A stretch of 64,000 nt of DNA from the NCBI RefSeq assembly GCF_902713425.1, contig NC_081217.1, forward strand, positions 11,235,585 through 11,299,584. Reading direction: 5' to 3'. This stretch comes from Acipenser ruthenus. Taxonomy: Eukaryota > Chordata > Actinopteri > Acipenseriformes > Acipenseridae. Below, piece by piece: positions 8,568 to 21,062 of this stretch. Position numbers and translations under genes: made by a program. The notes below the pieces were generated by a model. That model did no database searches. It worked only from the letters and a program-made list of their open reading frames with translations, and had not been told where the DNA came from. Within the stretch, counting starts at the first letter, position 1, and each line of letters starts with the position of its first letter.

Positions 8568-8641
8568 TGGCCCGTACGGGGATCGAACCCGCGACCTTGG
8601 CGTTATTAGCACCACGCTCTAACCAACTGAGCTAACCGGCC
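8568..8641 (-). tRNA. tRNA-Ile-AAT: tRNA-Ile (AAT), unit 3
   Basis: No difference from the gene at 1130-1203. Confidence 0.97.
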
Positions 8642-8929
8642 ACACACATGGAGCGCGTTAATAAAACCCGAGAAAAACAAGGCCTGCGGACATTATGATT
8701 ACCAAGATGTTATGTTAAACTCAACAATAACACATTCAAAGTATTGGAAAGGCATAATTAGAGGTCTCATCTTTATGAGGCAGTTTAGCAGTGTGAAGAA
8801 AGTGGCGAGGTGCGGGCTTGCGGTGACTTTCTCTCATTTAAAAAGCTGTGATTTGAATACTAAAAAGAAAAACATGTAAAATTACCAAGCATTCGGTGGA
8901 CGTTTTAGAAATAAATTAACAAGAACTGT

Positions 8930-9011
8930 TGTCAGAAGTGGGGTTCGAGCCCACGCCTCCATGGAGACTGCGACCTGACCACAGCGCCTTAGACCGCTCG
9001 GCCATCCTGAC
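8930..9011 (-). tRNA. tRNA-Leu-CAG: tRNA-Leu (CAG), G37 form, unit 3
   Basis: The plus strand reads gcgacctgacc instead of gcgaactgacc, so the base after the anticodon is G, as in normal Leu(CAG) tRNAs. G32 and C54 remain. This is the more plausible functional form. Confidence 0.9.
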
Positions 9012-9432
9012 TTACACCGACGACTTTGCACAACGCTGCAGCACACTGCTGAACCTCCCATGTCTGACGCTGCAGTAAATCACCTGGCGTGTGCGTGTAC
9101 TTGTTCTTTTTCTGTTTATATTAAGGAGGGCGACAGGTTTTGTCGCATTTTGTATGGAATCACAAGGACACTCCTCTTACTGAAAGAAAATATACTGCAA
9201 ACAGAGCGATCGCTTCACGGTTTGAATCAAAATCAGAACAGTCTGTTAGCAAATGAACTTCATCAAAAAACCACAAAGGCATTACATAAATGTTACAGAT
9301 ATATTTCGTAGACAGAACAGTTGTAACATATTTGAGTACATTTCTAAACAATCTGCTAATAACAGACATAATCTCAAAGCGCTATAATTTATTTTCAGAT
9401 CTTATGAAAGACAAGTATGGTTGCGCATTATA

Positions 9433-9907
9433 TCACAGAAAACAGGATAATCCTAGCGCTTCATTTAATCCCTCGGGTTGTACCATATGGAGATAGAAGA
9501 TCCATTTGGATTCACATTGTAATAGTTTTTGATCGAGATTATCACGTCCTCGAGCTTGAAATATTTTTTGTATGCTGCGGTATTTCAGATCTGAAATGGA
9601 ATGTTTGGCATCTACGAAATGTCTAGCTAGTGGTGAATGGATATCTTTTCTCCTAATTGAACTTTTATGCTTGCTCATCAATGCGCAATCGTCACTGTCT
9701 AGTAGTTTTACCAACATATTGCAAATGGCAAGGACAAAAAAACAAATAAATGACATGCGTTGAAGCACAGGTCATCACTTGTAAGACACTGTACTCTTTT
9801 TTCGTTGTATGGCTTGTAAAACGCAAACGCATTATCACAGGCGGCACAATTACGACATGGAAAATAATCCAGTAGATTTGTCCAGTACACCTAGATCTCT
9901 CGAACAT
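9433..9907 (-). mobile_element. Penelope-like fossil, unit 3
   Basis: Same broken fragment as at 1995-2469. Confidence 0.77.
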
Positions 9908-10705
9908 GTCAATGAGTCAGCCCTTAATAAACACTGTCCGTGTTCATTTCTGTGTATATGACATTGTCTATAACCAATATCTGTTATGTAAGCGTATTGG
10001 TATGAAACCAATCGCAATTAATGCGATCCGTGTTTTCAGTCAGTTTGATAGTTTTAATCAATCATCGAAAAAGCAGCAGTGCTTTGCAACTGTAGTTCAT
10101 CTTTCTTACGTTTTGGTAAGACACCCACTCAGAACGTGTCCGCTTCCTCCAGCCCCCTAAGGAACACTGGAGCGGTCATCAATAACAGCGAGCAGTTGGT
10201 CAAAAACAACACTCGCTGTCTTCTTCACGCTCAAAAACGAACACTCTCACTCTTCCTCGTGGGTAGCGAGCCCAAACACTTTCAAAACGCATTTCGCTAG
10301 CAAATCACTATAGAAATGATCCCTGAAAGTATTGTTTTATGGGCAAGTGGCCGACCGTCTCCCTCCAACTCTGAGTGGCACCGGTAGCTGTGCCGGTGAC
10401 AAATAAACAGGAGCACTTTCATATAATGCAATTGCTGTAGCCCAGTGAGTTGTTACAATAACATTTCAAACTCATTCCAGACTGCAGGCGGTTAAAAGCT
10501 TAATTGGGTTCAATTTTTTGGTATGATTTAAAAAGTACGAGCCAGTTGCCTCATTTGCATTGCCTGCCTTCCTCCTTTGCACTGTGACGTCTATCAAATG
10601 TGTGCTTAAAATCTGATGAATACGATTCCCATTTGAACCGTAAATATTTTAATTATACGCATACAGTGTTCTGTTGGGCTCCGAGGGTGTTATCTAATAA
10701 AACAA

Positions 10706-10767
10706 CGTAATCGGTGAGCGCGTTCGGCTTAACCAAAACGTTGCTGTTTCAAGCCCACGCAGGGACG
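10706..10767 (+). pseudogene. tRNA-Asn relic, unit 3
   Basis: Same sequence as the relic at 3268-3329. Confidence 0.84.
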
Positions 10768-11528
10768 AGGCATTCTTTTTGTCAATCGCCTTTCTGTCAA
10801 GCCAGTAAACCTGTATATAATAAGAAACATTCAACAGCTCGGAAACACCATAATAGAATCCAATGCGTTTACAAATGTGTTTTGAAACTGTTCATTTTTC
10901 ACCCAAATGCGGTTCTCAAAAATTGTTTTGCCTACATTTTTCTATTGCTATTATTATTTTTTCCAGAGTAAGACGAAAAAGCAAACATCCATGAAATAGG
11001 TAAACACTGCTACAGCGCTTGAACTGTCTCAACAAACGTTCAGCTCTAAAACGTGTACATTGAAAGTCTATTAACATCTTTAACACAATCATGTGTGTTC
11101 CAATAGCGGCTATTCCACATGGTGATCAATAAAGTGAATGCTGGCTTTGTTCACATATTAGCAAGACGTTTTCAGGATTCACGCATATTCTGAACAAGCA
11201 CACTAGAATATGGTAATGAAAGGACAGGAAAATAACAGGTTTATTGGCTTTGGTCTTGTATCGTCACCCTGACTACTGTCAGGTAAGGAAGTGGCATTAA
11301 TCAAAACGTAATTATGTAAGGTTACCAATGCGCAAATACGAAGCATATTAAAACTTCTTCACAATCTTAAATCTTCCCACATGCATTTCAAACACTTACT
11401 GATAAGTACGGCCCTTTCCCAATGTAACTGCTTTGTTTGAACACCAAAGATGGCTTGGATATTTATGAAACCACGATACTATTGTTCCCACTTTCTTTAG
11501 AACTACCAAATGTGCGCTTCCCATGTCA

Positions 11529-11602
11529 GCCCTAGTGGCCTAATGGCTAAGGCCACTGGCCTCCTAAGCCAGGGATAGTGGGTTCGAGTCCCATCTGGGG
11601 TG
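11529..11602 (+). tRNA. tRNA-Arg-CCT: tRNA-Arg (CCT), unit 4
   Basis: No difference from the gene at 372-445. Confidence 0.92.
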
Positions 11603-12039
11603 GGGTTTTGTTATAAAATCGAACATAATTGTGTTATGTTTTATTGGCATGTGATATTTTGTAGATCTTGTTATCTGCTAAGTCCGCTCACGCTAGCCAC
11701 AACGTGCTTGAGTGCTGTGGCAGCAGCCATGAAGCAAGTCAGTTTTTCAGTTGAAATCAAGATCTACTTTGTTTTTTGTGTATGGGTGGTTTGAAAAGAT
11801 CACTTAAATTGTTACGTATTTTGAAATAAAGATGTATTCATTATTATGAACGTTGACAGAAAGGATATTGTATTTACATTTCCCACGTGTGCTTGCCTTG
11901 TATAAATCGATGGAGTTTCAACAAAGGCATTTGACTTCGGTTCATGTTAGCCTATACTGCCATCTGCAGCATTACCGCGGGTGTCTTTTACTTCTTTTGA
12001 CAATAATATGGATCATTTCACAGTCCAATGTAAGAACAT

Positions 12040-12121
12040 GTAGTCGTGGCCGAGTGGTTAAGGCGATGGACTAGAAATCCATTGGGGTTTCCCCGCGCAG
12101 GTTCGAATCCTGCCGACTACG
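12040..12121 (+). tRNA. tRNA-Ser-AGA: tRNA-Ser (AGA), unit 4
   Basis: No difference from the gene at 883-964. Confidence 0.97.
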
Positions 12122-12286
12122 TAAGCTTTCTTTTTAATTGTATGTGTTCATTCCTAATACATGTTTAAAGATGAGGAATTTGAAATATTACTGGTTCTAC
12201 TTCATATCGCACCGGTTCATTTTGTTAAAGAATGTTCATTTTGGCACCATTCCAAATGCTGTGGTTTCTTTAAAGAAGAAAAGTCA

Positions 12287-12359
12287 TGGCCCGACGGGGA
12301 TCGAACCCGCGACCTTGGCGTTATTAGCACCACGCTCTAACCAACTGAGCTAACCGGCC
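12287..12359 (-). tRNA. tRNA-Ile-AAT: tRNA-Ile (AAT), unit 4, one base short, probably defective
   Basis: Only 73 nt. The base equivalent to A66, partner of T7 at the inner end of the acceptor stem, is missing (plus strand reads cccgacgggg instead of cccgtacgggg). A and B boxes and the anticodon are intact, so it could still be transcribed, but the acceptor stem and its stacking on the T arm are disturbed. Shared only with unit 6. Confidence 0.88.
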
Positions 12360-12647
12360 ACACACATGGAGCGCGTTAATAAAACCCGAGAAAAACAAGG
12401 CCTGCGGACATTATGATTACCAAGATGTTATGTTAAACTCAACAATAACACATTCAAAGTATTGGAAAGGCATAATTAGAGGTCTCATCTTTATGAGGCA
12501 GTTTAGCAGTGTGAAGAAAGTGGCGAGGTGCGGGCTTGCGGTGACTTTCTCTCATTTAAAAAGCTGTGATTTGAATACTAAAAAGAAAAACATGTAAAAT
12601 TACCAAGCATTCGGTGGACGTTTTAGAAATAAATTAACAAGAACTGT

Positions 12648-12729
12648 TGTCAGAAGTGGGGTTCGAGCCCACGCCTCCATGGAGACTGCGAACTGACCAC
12701 AGCGCCTTAGACCGCTCGGCCATCCTGAC
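12648..12729 (-). tRNA. tRNA-Leu-CAG: tRNA-Leu (CAG), T37 form, unit 4
   Basis: No difference from the gene at 1492-1573. Confidence 0.87.
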
Positions 12730-13150
12730 TTACACCGACGACTTTGCACAACGCTGCAGCACACTGCTGAACCTCCCATGTCTGACGCTGCAGTAAATCA
12801 CCTGGCGTGTGCGTGTACTTGTTCTTTTTCTGTTTATATTAAGGAGGGCGACAGGTTTTGTCGCATTTTGTATGGAATCACAAGGACACTCCTCTTACTG
12901 AAAGAAAATATACTGCAAACAGAGCGATCGCTTCACGGTTTGAATCAAAATCAGAACAGTCTGTTAGCAAATGAACTTCATCAAAAAACCACAAAGGCAT
13001 TACATAAATGTTACAGATATATTTCGTAGACAGAACAGTTGTAACATATTTGAGTACATTTCTAAACAATCTGCTAATAACAGACATAATCTCAAAGCGC
13101 TATAATTTATTTTCAGATCTTATGAAAGACAAGTATGGTTGCGCATTATA

Positions 13151-13625
13151 TCACAGAAAACAGGATAATCCTAGCGCTTCATTTAATCCCTCGGGTTGTA
13201 CCATATGGAGATAGAAGATCCATTTGGATTCACATTGTAATAGTTTTTGATCGAGATTATCACGTCCTCGAGCTTGAAATATTTTTTGTATGCTGCGGTA
13301 TTTCAGATCTGAAATGGAATGTTTGGCATCTACGAAATGTCTAGCTAGTGGTGAATGGATATCTTTTCTCCTAATTGAACTTTTATGCTTGCTCATCAAT
13401 GCGCAATCGTCACTGTCTAGTAGTTTTACCAACATATTGCAAATGGCAAGGACAAAAAAACAAATAAATGACATGCGTTGAAGCACAGGTCATCACTTGT
13501 AAGACACTGTACTCTTTTTTCGTTGTATGGCTTGTAAAACGCAAACGCATTATCACAGGCGGCACAATTACGACATGGAAAATAATCCAGTAGATTTGTC
13601 CAGTACACCTAGATCTCTCGAACAT
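13151..13625 (-). mobile_element. Penelope-like fossil, unit 4
   Basis: Same broken fragment as at 1995-2469. Confidence 0.77.
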
Positions 13626-14423
13626 GTCAATGAGTCAGCCCTTAATAAACACTGTCCGTGTTCATTTCTGTGTATATGACATTGTCTATAACCAATATCT
13701 GTTATGTAAGCGTATTGGTATGAAACCAATCGCAATTAATGCGATCCGTGTTTTCAGTCAGTTTGATAGTTTTAATCAATCATCGAAAAAGCAGCAGTGC
13801 TTTGCAACTGTAGTTCATCTTTCTTACGTTTTGGTAAGACACCCACTCAGAACGTGTCCGCTTCCTCCAGCCCCCTAAGGAACACTGGAGCGGTCATCAA
13901 TAACAGCGAGCAGTTGGTCAAAAACAACACTCGCTGTCTTCTTCACGCTCAAAAACGAACACTCTCACTCTTCCTCGTGGGTAGCGAGCCCAAACACTTT
14001 CAAAACGCATTTCGCTAGCAAATCACTATAGAAATGATCCCTGAAAGTATTGTTTTATGGGCAAGTGGCCGACCGTCTCCCTCCAACTCTGAGTGGCACC
14101 GGTAGCTGTGCCGGTGACAAATAAACAGGAGCACTTTCATATAATGCAATTGCTGTAGCCCAGTGAGTTGTTACAATAACATTTCAAACTCATTCCAGAC
14201 TGCAGGCGGTTAAAAGCTTAATTGGGTTCAATTTTTTGGTATGATTTAAAAAGTACGAGCCAGTTGCCTCATTTGCATTGCCTGCCTTCCTCCTTTGCAC
14301 TGTGACGTCTATCAAATGTGTGCTTAAAATCTGATGAATACGATTCCCATTTGAACCGTAAATATTTTAATTATACGCATACAGTGTTCTGTTGGGCTCC
14401 GAGGGTGTTATCTAATAAAACAA

Positions 14424-14485
14424 CGTAATCGGTGAGCGCGTTCGGCTTAACCAAAACGTTGCTGTTTCAAGCCCACGCAGGGACG
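14424..14485 (+). pseudogene. tRNA-Asn relic, unit 4
   Basis: Same sequence as the relic at 3268-3329. Confidence 0.84.
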
Positions 14486-15246
14486 AGGCATTCTTTTTGT
14501 CAATCGCCTTTCTGTCAAGCCAGTAAACCTGTATATAATAAGAAACATTCAACAGCTCGGAAACACCATAATAGAATCCAATGCGTTTACAAATGTGTTT
14601 TGAAACTGTTCATTTTTCACCCAAATGCGGTTCTCAAAAATTGTTTTGCCTACATTTTTCTATTGCTATTATTATTTTTTCCAGAGTAAGACGAAAAAGC
14701 AAACATCCATGAAATAGGTAAACACTGCTACAGCGCTTGAACTGTCTCAACAAACGTTCAGCTCTAAAACGTGTACATTGAAAGTCTATTAACATCTTTA
14801 ACACAATCATGTGTGTTCCAATAGCGGCTATTCCACATGGTGATCAATAAAGTGAATGCTGGCTTTGTTCACATATTAGCAAGACGTTTTCAGGATTCAC
14901 GCATATTCTGAACAAGCACACTAGAATATGGTAATGAAAGGACAGGAAAATAACAGGTTTATTGGCTTTGGTCTTGTATCGTCACCCTGACTACTGTCAG
15001 GTAAGGAAGTGGCATTAATCAAAACGTAATTATGTAAGGTTACCAATGCGCAAATACGAAGCATATTAAAACTTCTTCACAATCTTAAATCTTCCCACAT
15101 GCATTTCAAACACTTACTGATAAGTACGGCCCTTTCCCAATGTAACTGCTTTGTTTGAACACCAAAGATGGCTTGGATATTTATGAAACCACGATACTAT
15201 TGTTCCCACTTTCTTTAGAACTACCAAATGTGCGCTTCCCATGTCA

Positions 15247-15320
15247 GCCCTAGTGGCCTAATGGCTAAGGCCACTGGCCTCCTAAGCCAGGGATAGTGGG
15301 TTCGAGTCCCATCTGGGGTG
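15247..15320 (+). tRNA. tRNA-Arg-CCT: tRNA-Arg (CCT), unit 5
   Basis: No difference from the gene at 372-445. Confidence 0.92.
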
Positions 15321-15757
15321 GGGTTTTGTTATAAAATCGAACATAATTGTGTTATGTTTTATTGGCATGTGATATTTTGTAGATCTTGTTATCTGCTAAG
15401 TCCGCTCACGCTAGCCACAACGTGCTTGAGTGCTGTGGCAGCAGCCATGAAGCAAGTCAGTTTTTCAGTTGAAATCAAGATCTACTTTGTTTTTTGTGTA
15501 TGGGTGGTTTGAAAAGATCACTTAAATTGTTACGTATTTTGAAATAAAGATGTATTCATTATTATGAACGTTGACAGAAAGGATATTGTATTTACATTTC
15601 CCACGTGTGCTTGCCTTGTATAAATCGATGGAGTTTCAACAAAGGCATTTGACTTCGGTTCATGTTAGCCTATACTGCCATCTGCAGCATTACCGCGGGT
15701 GTCTTTTACTTCTTTTGACAATAATATGGATCATTTCACAGTCCAATGTAAGAACAT

Positions 15758-15839
15758 GTAGTCGTGGCCGAGTGGTTAAGGCGATGGACTAGAAATCCAT
15801 TGGGGTTTCCCCGCGCAGGTTCGAATCCTGCCGACTACG
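15758..15839 (+). tRNA. tRNA-Ser-AGA: tRNA-Ser (AGA), unit 5
   Basis: No difference from the gene at 883-964. Confidence 0.97.
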
Positions 15840-16004
15840 TAAGCTTTCTTTTTAATTGTATGTGTTCATTCCTAATACATGTTTAAAGATGAGGAATCTG
15901 AAATATTACTGGTTCTACTTCATATCGCACCGGTTCATTTAGTTAAAGAATGTTCATTTTGGCACCATTCCAAATGCTGTGGTTTCTTTAAAGAAGAAAA
16001 GTCA

Positions 16005-16078
16005 TGGCCCGTACGGGGATCGAACCCGCGACCTTGGCGTTATTAGCACCACGCTCTAACCAACTGAGCTAACCGGCC
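16005..16078 (-). tRNA. tRNA-Ile-AAT: tRNA-Ile (AAT), unit 5
   Basis: No difference from the gene at 1130-1203. Confidence 0.97.
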
Positions 16079-16366
16079 ACACACATGGAGCGCGTTAATA
16101 AAACCCGAGAAAAACAAGGCCTGCGGACATTATGATTACCAAGATGTTATGTTAAACTCAACAATAACACATTCAAAGTATTGGAAAGGCATAATTAGAG
16201 GTCTCATCTTTATGAGGCAGTTTAGCAGTGTGAAGAAAGTGGCGAGGTGCGGGCTTGCGGTGACTTTCTCTCATTTAAAAAGCTGTGATTTGAATACTAA
16301 AAAGAAAAACATGTAAAATTACCAAGCATTCGGTGGACGTTTTAGAAATAAATTAACAAGAACTGT

Positions 16367-16448
16367 TGTCAGAAGTGGGGTTCGAGCCCACGCCTCCATG
16401 GAGACTGCGACCTGACCACAGCGCCTTAGACCGCTCGGCCATCCTGAC
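16367..16448 (-). tRNA. tRNA-Leu-CAG: tRNA-Leu (CAG), G37 form, unit 5
   Basis: Same as the G37 gene at 8930-9011. Confidence 0.9.
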
Positions 16449-16869
16449 TTACACCGACGACTTTGCACAACGCTGCAGCACACTGCTGAACCTCCCATGT
16501 CTGACGCTGCAGTAAATCACCTGGCGTGTGCGTGTACTTGTTCTTTTTCTGTTTATATTAAGGAGGGCGACAGGTTTTGTCGCATTTTGTATGGAATCAC
16601 AAGGACACTCCTCTTACTGAAAGAAAATATACTGCAAACAGAGCGATCGCTTCACGGTTTGAATCAAAATCAGAACAGTCTGTTAGCAAATGAACTTCAT
16701 CAAAAAACCACAAAGGCATTACATAAATGTTACAGATATATTTCGTAGACAGAACAGTTGTAACATATTTGAGTACATTTCTAAACAATCTGCTAATAAC
16801 AGACATAATCTCAAAGCGCTATAATTTATTTTCAGATCTTATGAAAGACAAGTATGGTTGCGCATTATA

Positions 16870-17344
16870 TCACAGAAAACAGGATAATCCTAGCGCTTCA
16901 TTTAATCCCTCGGGTTGTACCATATGGAGATAGAAGATCCATTTGGATTCACATTGTAATAGTTTTTGATCGAGATTATCACGTCCTCGAGCTTGAAATA
17001 TTTTTTGTATGCTGCGGTATTTCAGATCTGAAATGGAATGTTTGGCATCTACGAAATGTCTAGCTAGTGGTGAATGGATATCTTTTCTCCTAATTGAACT
17101 TTTATGCTTGCTCATCAATGCGCAATCGTCACTGTCTAGTAGTTTTACCAACATATTGCAAATGGCAAGGACAAAAAAACAAATAAATGACATGCGTTGA
17201 AGCACAGGTCATCACTTGTAAGACACTGTACTCTTTTTTCGTTGTATGGCTTGTAAAACGCAAACGCATTATCACAGGCGGCACAATTACGACATGGAAA
17301 ATAATCCAGTAGATTTGTCCAGTACACCTAGATCTCTCGAACAT
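16870..17344 (-). mobile_element. Penelope-like fossil, unit 5
   Basis: Same broken fragment as at 1995-2469. Confidence 0.77.
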
Positions 17345-18142
17345 GTCAATGAGTCAGCCCTTAATAAACACTGTCCGTGTTCATTTCTGTGTATATGACA
17401 TTGTCTATAACCAATATCTGTTATGTAAGCGTATTGGTATGAAACCAATCGCAATTAATGCGATCCGTGTTTTCAGTCAGTTTGATAGTTTTAATCAATC
17501 ATCGAAAAAGCAGCAGTGCTTTGCAACTGTAGTTCATCTTTCTTACGTTTTGGTAAGACACCCACTCAGAACGTGTCCGCTTCCTCCAGCCCCCTAAGGA
17601 ACACTGGAGCGGTCATCAATAACAGCGAGCAGTTGGTCAAAAACAACACTCGCTGTCTTCTTCACGCTCAAAAACGAACACTCTCACTCTTCCTCGTGGG
17701 TAGCGAGCCCAAACACTTTCAAAACGCATTTCGCTAGCAAATCACTATAGAAATGATCCCTGAAAGTATTGTTTTATGGGCAAGTGGCCGACCGTCTCCC
17801 TCCAACTCTGAGTGGCACCGGTAGCTGTGCCGGTGACAAATAAACAGGAGCACTTTCATATAATGCAATTGCTGTAGCCCAGTGAGTTGTTACAATAACA
17901 TTTCAAACTCATTCCAGACTGCAGGCGGTTAAAAGCTTAATTGGGTTCAATTTTTTGGTATGATTTAAAAAGTACGAGCCAGTTGCCTCATTTGCATTGC
18001 CTGCCTTCCTCCTTTGCACTGTGACGTCTATCAAATGTGTGCTTAAAATCTGATGAATACGATTCCCATTTGAACCGTAAATATTTTAATTATACGCATA
18101 CAGTGTTCTGTTGGGCTCCGAGGGTGTTATCTAATAAAACAA

Positions 18143-18204
18143 CGTAATCGGTGAGCGCGTTCGGCTTAACCAAAACGTTGCTGTTTCAAGCCCACGCAGG
18201 GACG
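18143..18204 (+). pseudogene. tRNA-Asn relic, unit 5
   Basis: Same sequence as the relic at 3268-3329. Confidence 0.84.
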
Positions 18205-18965
18205 AGGCATTCTTTTTGTCAATCGCCTTTCTGTCAAGCCAGTAAACCTGTATATAATAAGAAACATTCAACAGCTCGGAAACACCATAATAGAATCCAA
18301 TGCGTTTACAAATGTGTTTTGAAACTGTTCATTTTTCACCCAAATGCGGTTCTCAAAAATTGTTTTGCCTACATTTTTCTATTGCTATTATTATTTTTTC
18401 CAGAGTAAGACGAAAAAGCAAACATCCATGAAATAGGTAAACACTGCTACAGCGCTTGAACTGTCTCAACAAACGTTCAGCTCTAAAACGTGTACATTGA
18501 AAGTCTATTAACATCTTTAACACAATCATGTGTGTTCCAATAGCGGCTATTCCACATGGTGATCAATAAAGTGAATGCTGGCTTTGTTCACATATTAGCA
18601 AGACGTTTTCAGGATTCACGCATATTCTGAACAAGCACACTAGAATATGGTAATGAAAGGACAGGAAAATAACAGGTTTATTGGCTTTGGTCTTGTATCG
18701 TCACCCTGACTACTGTCAGGTAAGGAAGTGGCATTAATCAAAACGTAATTATGTAAGGTTACCAATGCGCAAATACGAAGCATATTAAAACTTCTTCACA
18801 ATCTTAAATCTTCCCACATGCATTTCAAACACTTACTGATAAGTACGGCCCTTTCCCAATGTAACTGCTTTGTTTGAACACCAAAGATGGCTTGGATATT
18901 TATGAAACCACGATACTATTGTTCCCACTTTCTTTAGAACTACCAAATGTGCGCTTCCCATGTCA

Positions 18966-19039
18966 GCCCTAGTGGCCTAATGGCTAAGGCCACTGGCCTC
19001 CTAAGCCAGGGATAGTGGGTTCGAGTCCCATCTGGGGTG
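18966..19039 (+). tRNA. tRNA-Arg-CCT: tRNA-Arg (CCT), unit 6
   Basis: No difference from the gene at 372-445. Confidence 0.92.
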
Positions 19040-19476
19040 GGGTTTTGTTATAAAATCGAACATAATTGTGTTATGTTTTATTGGCATGTGATATTTTGTA
19101 GATCTTGTTATCTGCTAAGTCCGCTCACGCTAGCCACAACGTGCTTGAGTGCTGTGGCAGCAGCCATGAAGCAAGTCAGTTTTTCAGTTGAAATCAAGAT
19201 CTACTTTGTTTTTTGTGTATGGGTGGTTTGAAAAGATCACTTAAATTGTTACGTATTTTGAAATAAAGATGTATTCATTATTATGAACGTTGACAGAAAG
19301 GATATTGTATTTACATTTCCCACGTGTGCTTGCCTTGTATAAATCGATGGAGTTTCAACAAAGGCATTTGACTTCGGTTCATGTTAGCCTATACTGCCAT
19401 CTGCAGCATTACCGCGGGTGTCTTTTACTTCTTTTGACAATAATATGGATCATTTCACAGTCCAATGTAAGAACAT

Positions 19477-19558
19477 GTAGTCGTGGCCGAGTGGTTAAGG
19501 CGATGGACTAGAAATCCATTGGGGTTTCCCCGCGCAGGTTCGAATCCTGCCGACTACG
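19477..19558 (+). tRNA. tRNA-Ser-AGA: tRNA-Ser (AGA), unit 6
   Basis: No difference from the gene at 883-964. Confidence 0.97.
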
Positions 19559-19723
19559 TAAGCTTTCTTTTTAATTGTATGTGTTCATTCCTAATACATG
19601 TTTAAAGATGAGGAATTTGAAATATTACTGGTTCTACTTCATATCGCACCGGTTCATTTTGTTAAAGAATGTTCATTTTGGCACCATTCCAAATGCTGTG
19701 GTTTCTTTAAAGAAGAAAAGTCA

Positions 19724-19796
19724 TGGCCCGACGGGGATCGAACCCGCGACCTTGGCGTTATTAGCACCACGCTCTAACCAACTGAGCTAACCGGCC
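19724..19796 (-). tRNA. tRNA-Ile-AAT: tRNA-Ile (AAT), unit 6, one base short, probably defective
   Basis: Same loss of residue 66 as in unit 4. The identical lesion two units away indicates that a two-unit block was copied after the deletion arose. Confidence 0.88.
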
Positions 19797-20084
19797 ACAC
19801 ACATGGAGCGCGTTAATAAAACCCGAGAAAAACAAGGCCTGCGGACATTATGATTACCAAGATGTTATGTTAAACTCAACAATAACACATTCAAAGTATT
19901 GGAAAGGCATAATTAGAGGTCTCATCTTTATGAGGCAGTTTAGCAGTGTGAAGAAAGTGGCGAGGTGCGGGCTTGCGGTGACTTTCTCTCATTTAAAAAG
20001 CTGTGATTTGAATACTAAAAAGAAAAACATGTAAAATTACCAAGCATTCGGTGGACGTTTTAGAAATAAATTAACAAGAACTGT

Positions 20085-20166
20085 TGTCAGAAGTGGGGTT
20101 CGAGCCCACGCCTCCATGGAGACTGCGAACTGACCACAGCGCCTTAGACCGCTCGGCCATCCTGAC
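20085..20166 (-). tRNA. tRNA-Leu-CAG: tRNA-Leu (CAG), T37 form, unit 6
   Basis: No difference from the gene at 1492-1573. Confidence 0.87.
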
Positions 20167-20587
20167 TTACACCGACGACTTTGCACAACGCTGCAGCACA
20201 CTGCTGAACCTCCCATGTCTGACGCTGCAGTAAATCACCTGGCGTGTGCGTGTACTTGTTCTTTTTCTGTTTATATTAAGGAGGGCGACAGGTTTTGTCG
20301 CATTTTGTATGGAATCACAAGGACACTCCTCTTACTGAAAGAAAATATACTGCAAACAGAGCGATCGCTTCACGGTTTGAATCAAAATCAGAACAGTCTG
20401 TTAGCAAATGAACTTCATCAAAAAACCACAAAGGCATTACATAAATGTTACAGATATATTTCGTAGACAGAACAGTTGTAACATATTTGAGTACATTTCT
20501 AAACAATCTGCTAATAACAGACATAATCTCAAAGCGCTATAATTTATTTTCAGATCTTATGAAAGACAAGTATGGTTGCGCATTATA

Positions 20588-21062
20588 TCACAGAAAACAG
20601 GATAATCCTAGCGCTTCATTTAATCCCTCGGGTTGTACCATATGGAGATAGAAGATCCATTTGGATTCACATTGTAATAGTTTTTGATCGAGATTATCAC
20701 GTCCTCGAGCTTGAAATATTTTTTGTATGCTGCGGTATTTCAGATCTGAAATGGAATGTTTGGCATCTACGAAATGTCTAGCTAGTGGTGAATGGATATC
20801 TTTTCTCCTAATTGAACTTTTATGCTTGCTCATCAATGCGCAATCGTCACTGTCTAGTAGTTTTACCAACATATTGCAAATGGCAAGGACAAAAAAACAA
20901 ATAAATGACATGCGTTGAAGCACAGGTCATCACTTGTAAGACACTGTACTCTTTTTTCGTTGTATGGCTTGTAAAACGCAAACGCATTATCACAGGCGGC
21001 ACAATTACGACATGGAAAATAATCCAGTAGATTTGTCCAGTACACCTAGATCTCTCGAACAT
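20588..21062 (-). mobile_element. Penelope-like fossil, unit 6
   Basis: Same broken fragment as at 1995-2469. Confidence 0.77.

Larger units (their letters stand above)
7439..11157. repeat. Repeat unit 3
   Basis: Type A with the G37 tRNA-Leu. With unit 4 it forms one dimer of the alternating A/B block. Confidence 0.97.
11158..14875. repeat. Repeat unit 4 (3718 bp)
   Basis: Type B with the T37 tRNA-Leu. One base shorter because of a single-base loss inside tRNA-Ile, shared only with unit 6. Confidence 0.97.
14876..18594. repeat. Repeat unit 5
   Basis: Type A with the G37 tRNA-Leu. I noticed no difference from units 3 and 7. Confidence 0.97.
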
